Assembly (NCBI RefSeq): GCF_949987515.2
Contig: NC_082692.2
Location: forward strand, 93,381,488 to 93,445,487
Origin: Delphinus delphis
Taxonomy: Eukaryota > Chordata > Mammalia > Artiodactyla > Delphinidae
Direction of reading: 5' to 3'
Length of the DNA: 64,000 bases
Shown: one piece after another, positions 55,197 to 64,000 of the stretch
Position numbering within the stretch: the first letter of the stretch is position 1
Layout: each line of letters starts with the position of its first letter
Made by a program: the position numbers and the translations under genes
Notes under the pieces: generated by a model
Seen by the model: the letters and a program-made list of their open reading frames with translations, nothing else
Told to the model about the DNA's origin: nothing
Database searches by the model: none

Positions 55197-56035
55197 AAAT
55201 CCCAACCCCAGTAGTGAGAAACCTGGCTCTCACCATCTGCCATACATTTACTTAATTGTTCAATTCCAGTTGACATATATGGCAGTTTCAGAACTGTCAA
55301 ACCATACCCACGTGTGCTATCACTTTATCAACTAGAGTATAGTGCTTTTGAACAGTTTCTTTTGCATTTAATCTTACAGAGTTTACTCACTTCCAAAGTT
55401 AATTAGGCCATCATTTTTTCTTCCACTTCCTTCATCAAACTTGTTTTATATTTTTAGAATACAATCAGTTTGTTTTGTTATATTCAGCTTTCCACCTTAG
55501 GATTCCCCCCAGTCTCCTAAATGACTTCTAAAAATTTGCATATATTAAAGGTCATACTTTGTGTTGTACAGATCTATGGGTTTTTGACAAATGCATGATG
55601 TTACGTGTACACAATTAGAATATCAAAAAATCTTCACTGCTCTAAAAGATTAAGTGTGCTTCACCTATTTCACCCTTCCTTTCCTCCATCCAATGTCTTG
55701 GCAACCATTGATCTCTATATTATCTCTACGGTTTTGCCTTTTCCAGAATATCATATAATGGAAATCATACAGCCTTTCCAGACTGCTTTCTTTCACTTAG
55801 CAATATGCATTTGAGATTCATCTTCTTTTCATGGCTTGATAGCTAATTCCTTTTTACTGCAGAATAATATTACATTGTATCAATATACCTGAGTTTGCTT
55901 ATCCATTTACCTGTTTAAGGACATGTTGCTTGTTCACTGTTTGTGGTGATTGTGAATAAGGTCTTTATAAATGATTGTGTGCAGGATCTTTGTGGACTTA
56001 AGTTTTCACGTCATTTGCGCAAATAGCATCACTTG
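55197..56035 (-). mobile_element. Old L1M, continuation
   Basis: CCCAGTAGTGAGAAACCTGG, GGTTTTGCCTTTTCCAGAAT, CAATATGCATTTGAGATTCA and TTGTGTGCAGGATCTTTGTG, in order. It continues the L1M at 46866-47337 across the young insertion. Confidence 0.85.
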
Positions 56036-56084
56036 CTTTTCTTTCATATATCCAATATCCACCTTCTGCCAAAGCTTGCTAATT

Positions 56085-56260
56085 TTCCTTTTTATTGACT
56101 GAGTGTTGTATTATGAGAGGGTACTGGTCTTACTTCTGGTGTACAGTGGTAAGCCCAAGTATCTATTGTACCTGACTTATGGAGCACAGTCTAGTGAGGG
56201 ACACATATTTTAGCAGATTAATCACACAAATAAATTAAAAATTGCAACTGTACCATCTTA
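56085..56260 (-). mobile_element. L2 LINE 3' fragment, diverged
   Basis: TTTTTATTGACTGAGTGTTG and GGAGCACAGTCTAGTGAGGG in reverse L2 order. Confidence 0.5.
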
Positions 56261-56949
56261 ACCAAACAAAGTTAATATCACCAATAACTGGACAAATCAA
56301 TTTCATGTGTCTCCTGATACAGTATACTGGGAAGGGAAAACATTGGTTCTTTGGTATTTTGGCAAAAATTAAATAACTGAAATGTGACCATAACGGACAT
56401 TAGAGAAACTTAAACTGAAGGTTATTTTACAAAATAACTGGTTTGTATTCTTAAAAAACATCAAGGTCACAATAGACAAAGACAAACTGAGGAATTATTC
56501 CAGATCAAAGGAGACAAAAACATTTGACAACTAAGTGTGATATGTGATCCTGGGTTGGACTTCAAATCAGAATTTTTTTTCCTATAAAAAGGAAATTATC
56601 AGGAAATTGGATTGGTGAGGTATGAATAAAGTCTATAGATAATGGTATTATGTTCGTGTCAATTTCATAACTAACTTTTAACTGTGGTATGTAAGGAAAG
56701 GTCTCAGGAAGCACACAGGTATTTAGGAGTAAAGTGGCATCATGTTTGCAAGTTAAATGTGTTATAAAAAGAAAAAATAACATGCATGTATGCATAGAAA
56801 ATTATAAGAGATGTGGAAAGCTTTAACATATAAAAGTCTACACAAATGAATAAAAATCACAAATGCAGTTACATTCTGAGAATGAGACAAATGTGATGCT
56901 TTGATAGAAAAATAGAAGGATTAGGTGAATAAGGGGAAGGGAGAACATT
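56261..56949. other. AT-rich unique stretch, no gene seen
   Basis: Nothing recognised. Confidence 0.4.
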
Positions 56950-57130
56950 TAAATCAGTATCAGTCAACAAATAATTATTGCACACTCACCATGTCCCAGG
57001 GACTGGCTCTGGGTGATGGCAGGATGATAGACATGAGGAAAAACAGAGTTTCTGTCCTCAAGGAGTTTTCATGGTAGAGGGACATTAAACAATCTCAAAT
57101 AAATTATGAAGATAATTTCAGGAAGACCTG
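56950..57130 (-). mobile_element. L2 LINE 3' fragment
   Basis: CAACAAATAATTATTGCACA, ACCATGTCCCAGGGACTGGC and GTCCTCAAGGAGTTTTCATG, reverse L2 order. Confidence 0.75.
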
Positions 57131-60100
57131 TTAGGGGTCTATTTGGTTCATTCAGGATAGAAACGATTTTTCACCTGGACCACGGTACTGGTGGTGGGTT
57201 TTGAAGGAAATGAATTAATTCAGGAGAGACATTTAGCAAGTAAAAGAGTGAGAGAACATATTTGCAGGTTGAGGTAGGAGGATGGTGTCTAGATTTCCCG
57301 TCAGGATTCTGGATTTCCACCTTACCATGCCTCTCAAATAGTCCATCATTAAGATGCAAACATATTAGCGCACAGAATTCAAGTTGAACTCTTTGTTTGT
57401 TTGTTTGTCACATGTTCCACAGAATTTTCAGGTAATTTAGATTGACATTTCTTAAGCACAATATTGGCTTAGTTGTTGTTGCATTAAACAGTCTGTGATG
57501 ATGTTCTCCTATTTGTTAATTCAATTCCATCTTCTCTCTTTTTCTTAATGTCTTTGAATAAATAAATCTACCCAAGTTTCGAAGCTGACATCATGCCCAA
57601 CTCATCACGTTCTCTCCCATTACCTACTTTAATCCGTTGGACTTCCTTGATCATTACTCCAGCTGTGTCCTCCTTCGTATCACTTCCTTTCTCTCCTTTC
57701 TACCATCAAACATTTCTCTTTAAATACCTATTTCAGGAGCTCTGCCTTAACTCTTCTCATCTTGCAAATGAAAGACTCTTAGAAAGTCTATATCTATCTT
57801 TGGAAATGCTTTCTTCTTTCAGAATTAATATAATCAAATTAAGATGACAAAAGGTTAGAAGAAGCTAACTTTTGAATGGTTATTCTAGTACAAGCATAGG
57901 GTTGCAAGAGATCTTAAAATCATAGAAAATTAAAAACTCTTGAATTCAGCCCTCCATATGATAAGGAGATGCCCATCTCAAAGACTGTTATTTATATTTC
58001 CCAATTAAATGTCTCCAGGGATGGGAAATTCACTACTCCCTGTGCCAGTTTTTATAATCTCTGACTGTTTTAGAGACCTATTCCATGTCAAGCTAAAATA
58101 TACCTCATTATCAGTAAGGACAAGCTAAGCCATACTGAGATAATGAGGAGCCCCCAAATCTCCTTGGCATAGCACATGAAAGTTCCTTTCTTGCTTATTC
58201 AAAAGCTGCACATCTGGGTGATGTTTTAGGGCAGCCCTCCTCCGTGTAGTGACTCAGGAATTCATTCTGCATCCCTTCCTGCACAACAGACTTGCTAGGG
58301 GAAGGAAGAGCAGAGGCATTCTATACCAGTTGTTAAATGCTTCAACAACAAGTGACACAGCTGATATCTACTCCCAGAACTATTTATGTAGTTCTACTTA
58401 ATTACAAGGCAGCTGGGAAATGGGGAGAGCACATGGATATTCAGAGAGCAGTAAATATTCTCACCGCAGCTGGACTCTCTGATCACCAAATATCGCTTTG
58501 TTCCCTTTAACCACCCAGCACAGTTGCTCCATCCTCATGGAGGCTACGTAAAATTCCATCCAGTCACTGCACTGAGTTCAGCATCCAGAATCTCTGGGTG
58601 ATGTGGCATCGTATCCTCCTTCTCATATCCAATCATGGGTCCTTTTGTTACCCAAGAATTTAAAACAAGAGAAGCACACCCTTCTTGAAGACTGCAAATC
58701 TTATTCATTTTATTTCCTGCCTATGTGGAATGGTGAGGGCCCATGGTGGCTTTAATTCTTGAAAAGTCATAAGTTTAGACCAGGAACATATTGTTTGGCT
58801 AATACATCTTTTCTAAAGCCTTTTAGGTTTCTCATGCTTCTGCTTCCAGTCATTTAAATGTGGCAGTAGCCATGCCCACCTTTCAATATTTTTCTCAATC
58901 CTTATTTCATTTTATTCTCACTCCAAAGGTTTATTCTCTTAATGGCATTCTCTTGAGGCTGTCAGGCTTTGGGTGAGGAAGTGTCATTTCTATTGGTATT
59001 TTTAGAGGACACCTGTGACTGTAGTCAGTGCGCAGTTTATTGATTGTCTGGTAGGAGTACATGTGAGATCTAGTTAACCTTTGAACTGGTTTACTCCATG
59101 TGAATGACACCCAGGATGCTCCTGGCCCCCACCTACCCCAGACAGAGGATGGTGCCTTGTTTCACTTATATTTGGGTCACACTAAATAATACAAGGTCCA
59201 AATCTCTAAGCTTAGAGGGTGGTAAACATTCCCCATGTTCCCATACCATTGAAGAATTTTATTTTAACTTTCTAGGGGAAAAATTGAACTATGAAGATAG
59301 CAGAGGTGTGGGGAAGAGAGGATGGATTTGAGAGGCATTTAAAAGGTACACTCAACAGTAAGTAATGACCGAGGCGTGTTATGGTAGTATGGACAAACAA
59401 GGAAAATTCGAGAATTTCCACGTTCAGGTGGCATATTGAACATATATATCTAATTCCACTTTCTCCCCGAAATACGTTAAAAGGTATCATAAAGATATTT
59501 TAAAAACAGATTGTAAATTCGTAATATTTTGGAAACTGGAAGGCAGATAGACTGGAAGGAGGTCATCGACTAAATGGACTTGAGAAAGTAAGATTCTAAG
59601 ATCACGAAGGAAGACCTGAGAACACTATGACATGCATAGCAGAATCCCTATTTAATGAAACTTGAAATATCACTATAATTAGAATTTGGGGGAGGAGAAG
59701 CAGAAGGGTGAAGGAAGAGAGCTACAGTCTCAACTACCAAACAGCACATCAAGAGATGATGCCTCAAATATATTTTAAAGATATTAATTTATATGGAAAG
59801 AAAAAGATCTATAAGTTTCAGAAGAGCTAAGAAAATCTAAAGTCATTGCATCTGGGGAGGGATATCTTTTATGTCTATTTATACTGTCTGACTTAAAATT
59901 CAAACGTATATTATTTTCAGAAATAATTATGATAAGTTTTCCTGATTTGAATCTTTTAAAGATAAAAAGAACTATTAAAAGTGGAAGGCATTCAGGAGGA
60001 TAACAGAGGCCAAATCTGTCCATTGACGGATGAGAAAATTGAGGCCTAAGATACTTGTGTCTAATCTTGCAGTTCTCCAAACACAGACACTGTCAGGAAT

Positions 60101-60279
60101 GCAGTCTTGGTACGTCTAAATTAGTTTGTACTCCAAATAAAAGTCTCAACCATTCTAGTAGGAAGGCAAGGATGTGGTCATGGCAGTTCCACGCCAGTGC
60201 GATGCTGACTTCTTGCCTTTGTATCAAAATGGTAGATTAAACGTATTAAAAAAGCAATGGCGACAGCATTGTCTCAGTG
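57131..60279. other. Long mostly unique stretch, no gene seen
   Basis: About 3.1 kb with no confident repeat. 57860-58110 (TTAAATGTCTCCAGGGATGG, ATTCACTACTCCCTGTGCCA) resembles an ancient mammalian repeat I cannot name. No exon-like frame. Confidence 0.4.
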
Positions 60280-60894
60280 ATTAGCCGTGGTAACTGTGAG
60301 GAATTAAACTGCAATCTGGACGCAGGAAGGGAGAATTATTTATGTATTTCAATGAGAGGGAAAGTGGAACACGCTGCGGATAGGCTGAGGTGAAGGCATA
60401 CTAATGGGAGTGACAGTAATGAGATTATATGTATTATGAGCACTGACAATTATACTCTCGTTACTAAAATACACAAAGGGAATGAACACAATTACGCGGC
60501 AGACACTATGGGACAATGAACTTATTGTACCATTTGCACTGTAGTCTGTAAAAGTTTGCTGGTTGATTTTATGTGTTTATGAGAACAAAATGAAGCGTTT
60601 CCCCTCTTATGCGCCATAAAATTTGGGGAGACTAATATTTGAAGAAATTGGACTAGAAATGGGCCTTCAGTAGTCATCCACTTCAGGGTTGTTTTTTTTT
60701 TTTTTACTGTGCTGCTTGGGGATTTTGAGTGAGGGGTGTAGGGGAAGGTGAAGAGTATTCCAGGCCCCTTTCAGCCTTCTTCAACCAGAGCAATGCTACC
60801 TTTATGTCTTTCGTAAGTAGGTTGTCCCTATAATATTTTATATAACAACGTGATTCTATTGAAAGAACAAAGTTTGGAATTCAGAAGGCTTTTT
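60280..60894. promoter_or_regulatory. Candidate conserved non-coding element
   Basis: Repeat-free, with retained CpGs (CTCGTTACT, ATTACGCGG, GAAGCGTTT, ATGCGCCATAAAA at 60609-60621) and a CDX/posterior-HOX-like GCCATAAAA. The conservation idea is an inference from composition only. A poly-T tract lies at 60690-60705. Confidence 0.3.
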
Positions 60895-61008
60895 CAATTT
60901 CCTTGCTTTTGAGATGAGGCCTCTGAGGCCTTAAGAATTGAAGTGGCTTGCCTAAGATCAAACCGAGCTAGAATGAGATCTAAGTCCCTGAGTCCTTGGT
61001 TCCCCTCG
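60895..61008 (+). mobile_element. MIR SINE relic, short
   Basis: TTGAGATGAGGCCTCTGAGG and AAGTGGCTTGCCTAAGATCA match the MIR core. Confidence 0.7.
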
Positions 61009-62289
61009 TGGCATTCCATTGACACTTGTTCCACCACAAATGGATGTGCAGAGAGCACGCTTTGTTTGTGATGACAAACACTTGGACGGACTTCGTCCAA
61101 CATGGCGGACTTCTCCAGCACTGCAGAAACTGGCACTGCAGTTTAATTCCAAGACAGCAGACCAGCACTGATGACCTCCCAGAGATGATGCCTGGATGGG
61201 TTGAGAAGGGCCCTACAGACCAGACTGTGTTAATTCATTTTGATTGAAATGATTTACTTCAAGAACAATGGCTTGCAGTAAAAGCCAAAGTACAAAAGCA
61301 CTTAAGAACTTACTATAATATATGCCAGTTACCGTATACACACCTTACCTACAGTACTTACGGTTAATACATCCAGACCTAGAGAAATGGATCATTTATT
61401 TGGAACTGCAGCCACCAGTCAACAGAATATTTTCAGTTCATACACGATATGGCTTACTGTAGGTGAGGAAATAAAAACAGAACAGTTAAACTCATGGACA
61501 TTGGATCTCTGCAAACTGAAGTGAGTATGGTTTTTGGAAGCAGCAGTCATTTAAGATGGTAGAAAAGGTGGATAATCAACTCATTTTGACTCAGAAATGG
61601 TGAACATCTCAGTTACACTGCTGAGGCCAATATCTCTGCCTTGAGGAGGGCCCCTGTGGATGGGATCCCTGGGCTTCCTTGCCAGCTGGCTTCCAGTGGG
61701 AGGTGCTGGCAGAAGACCGGGTAGAGGGTAGGAAGAGAGTGAGGCTGGGGGATGCTGCTTTAGCAGGACACCTCTGTCAGGAGACAAGACCTTCCAAGAC
61801 TAGAGATTCCCTGAGTTACAAGTCTCCCTGGTGGTCTCTCCCCCCTGAACTTTAGGAACATGCTTTCCTCCCCTGTGCTGTCACCTGGTGGCTTCCCCGT
61901 CTCAGCACTGGGAACTTCTCTAGTTCCCGGGAACCTCATGGTCCTGAACCCTGCCCTCACATAAGTTATCTCATCCTTAAAATCTTTTCGTTTGAGCCAT
62001 CTGGGTTGAATTCTTTTCTGGATCATACTCGATCTAGAGTGAAACTTCCGAAATGTGGTGACTTATAGCCACTCTACTGGCTTTCTAGAAGGGCCACTTA
62101 AAGAGTGAGCCTCTTTGGGTACATAAGATATGTAAATTCTTGTACATCTGATAAAGCTTTTTTTTTAAAAAAAAACTTTGGCACAGTTTTTCACATACAG
62201 CAAGCACGGTTAAAGAACATCTAGGGGTCTCGTATGATTTTTGATTTAGAGTTACGCCTTTCTGGACTGGCATGCCTTACTGTGTAATG
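61009..62289. other. Unique stretch, no gene seen
   Basis: No repeat recognised. It holds a perfect hairpin TTGGACG/CGTCCAA at 61082-61100 and several overlapping short frames without similarity. Confidence 0.4.
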
Positions 62290-62475
62290 GAAACCATATT
62301 AGACTGAGGACAGAGACCTGAGTTTCATTTCTTGCTGCCTGACTTCAGCACAGCCAGATGAACTCTCTGATCCACTTCGGTTTCTTTTTTTTTTTTTAAA
62401 TCAGTGATAGGAGTCATTGGGCTGTCTATATCAGCTATACAGTTTCTGTGATACCGCACTTGCCTCTAAGTGCAA
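62290..62475 (-). mobile_element. MIR SINE relic
   Basis: AACCATATTAGACTGAGGAC, GACCTGAGTTTCATTTCTTG and CTCTGATCCACTTCGGTTTC, then a poly-T and GATAGGAGTCATTGGGCTGT; reverse MIR. Confidence 0.55.
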
Positions 62476-64000
62476 AAAATATCCCTGTTCACATGTTTGC
62501 ATGTTATTTGGCTTTGCTTTATATTTACAAACTGATTTCTAGGTGTAGATAGCAAGTCACTCATGCAGGGAGAAAAGGAAAAGCTGACCAGCCTAGCATG
62601 GCATCACGTGCTATGAATGCTCTTGGAAAATAGTGGCGGGGAGAGCCTGGCACATATGCACATTCCCTTTTTTGCAAGTCTTTGGGGGCAGTGTTTAAAT
62701 CACATAGCGTTCAGTGCCTCTGGTAGCTGCAGATGAGATACCAAAACGGGTTCCCCTGGAAGCCCTTGGTCCATGTCAGTCGTGCTCAGTGATGAAGAAA
62801 ATCTGTTTCCCTTCCCTGCCCCCCCCAACTCCCCCACGCCCAGGCTCTGTGCTCCCCTCCTTCCCTCTGCAGTTATTTCCCAGGCATAGCTAGAGGGAGC
62901 TGCAGACTAAACTGCTTTCTCCTCTTGCATCTTTGCACGTGTCTGATGAGATCAGATTCAAACCAGGTTCTCTTCTCTGCAGAGCCAACTCAAATCACAT
63001 CACAATAACTGTTACAGGGGACAAGATTGGAAGTGTATTTGCTGCGTCCCTTCATGGACCTGCCACCCTGTCCCTGAGGCAGGAATACAAGAGAGTTGAT
63101 GCACCAGAATTGCTTTCCGGGAGGAATCTTTCCCCTTTGGCTCTGTTTCCAGTTGGTCTCTAGGAACATCTCAGACATTAAGAGGGGGAACGTGGGACTC
63201 ATCCAGGGCTCTGACCTTTGCCAACCTTTTGTTTTCAAATTGTATAAACCTGTAGGATTCCCATTTTTCCACACAGTAAGAGAAACCAGTCCCTGAGGAA
63301 TTTCTGCTCTACACTATAAAACTCTAGATTTTTGTTCATCTGTGCTGGTCACTTTAACTTCTTTTTTATCTATCTTTGTGCTTTACATTGCTACCGGATA
63401 CCTAAGCAGTAATATTTTTTCCTTATAGCATATTAAAGCAAACTGAGCTATGCTGGGCTCTCTGTGAAATCCACACGGTGTCTCTCTTTCTCTGGAAGAA
63501 AAAAAAAAAAACAAAAGGTTTACCTAAACCTTTTTCTTTCTCCTTTATTCTCTTTTCACACAAACACTTTTTATTTATTCATTTTTTTAATAATAAACAT
63601 CTTTGTAGGTACTAAGGAAGCTTTGTTGCGAAATTCTCTTTTATAATAGTCTGTCCGAGGCAAAGTTTCAGCTTCCTCTCCTGATCTGTTGAGATCACTT
63701 TCCAAAAAAGGGCTGCACAGACACAGTGATGGGACATGTTGGTGAATGTGTTTGGGGGCTTTGGGGATCTGTCATACTAAGACTATGGAAATGTTGGGGG
63801 GCCTGCGTTTGAGAACTTGTGTCTCTTCTCTCATCCACTCTTCCATGAATGAGGGCAAGGCTGCTTTTGGCATTTTCCCTGGTCTCTACTACAAAGCAAC
63901 TAGTTCTTGGAGAAAACAGGATCAAGCGACAACTCTGCAGTCTCTGCTTTCTTATTATCAGGCAGGCTCATTCCTAACAGGACGGAACATACAATTGTGT
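62476..64000. other. Unique stretch to window end, no gene seen
   Basis: No exon, repeat or RNA gene recognised. A C-rich run at 62820-62842 and a poly-A run at 63498-63511 are the only simple features. Confidence 0.4.

Noticed and set aside
61026..61247. Cluster of four overlapping short frames as a small gene
   Set aside because: Frames on both strands over the same bases and no recognisable protein; more likely chance in a slightly GC-rich patch.

Overview
This is a window of nuclear DNA from a mammal, almost certainly a cetacean. The diagnostic signal is a set of tRNA-Glu-derived CHR-type SINEs, most of them in a short GC-rich form of about 200 bp that begins GGGCTTCCCTGGTGG. They sit beside cetartiodactyl L1 lineages and decayed mammal-wide repeats (MIR, L2, hAT MITEs, LTRs). 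No protein-coding exon, tRNA, rRNA or other functional RNA gene could be supported. The window reads as intergenic or deep-intronic sequence. The only protein similarity seen is to L1 ORF1 and ORF2, and every copy is truncated or frameshifted.

Layout. 1-4.3 kb is an old plus-strand L1M into which a 5'-truncated younger L1 (1761-3297, perfect 18-bp target duplication) and a CHR SINE (3810-4004) inserted. 4.8-45 kb is mostly non-repetitive DNA with scattered MIR, L2, hAT-type MITEs, LTR remnants, CHR SINEs (4.8, 26.9, 29.4, 34.1, 37.7, 40.8 and 42.9 kb) and microsatellites, several of which grew inside older transposons. 45-56 kb is a dense nest: an old minus-strand L1M series split by a hAT MITE and by a 7.8-kb insertion. 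That insertion is a full-length but frameshifted minus-strand L1 (48211-55179) plus about 870 bp of non-L1 3' flank. Target-site duplications enclose the whole unit, which suggests a 3' transduction. 56-64 kb is mainly unique sequence with small L2 and MIR relics.

The most unusual structures are the composite L1 insertion; an L1/SINE chimera inside its transduced part; a 54-bp exact copy of part of a MIR, pasted 1.8 kb away and flanked by a ~29-bp direct repeat (32768-32874); and short tandem duplications at 15.2, 38.7 and 44.6 kb. Three stretches (about 21.6-22.0, 25.4-25.7 and 60.3-60.7 kb) lack repeats and are rich in homeodomain-type AT motifs or retained CpGs, so they are reasonable candidates for conserved regulatory elements.

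Repeat family names are recognised from remembered consensus sequence and were not computed. Boundaries of old repeats are good to roughly 10-40 bp; target duplications and tandem repeats were read base by base.
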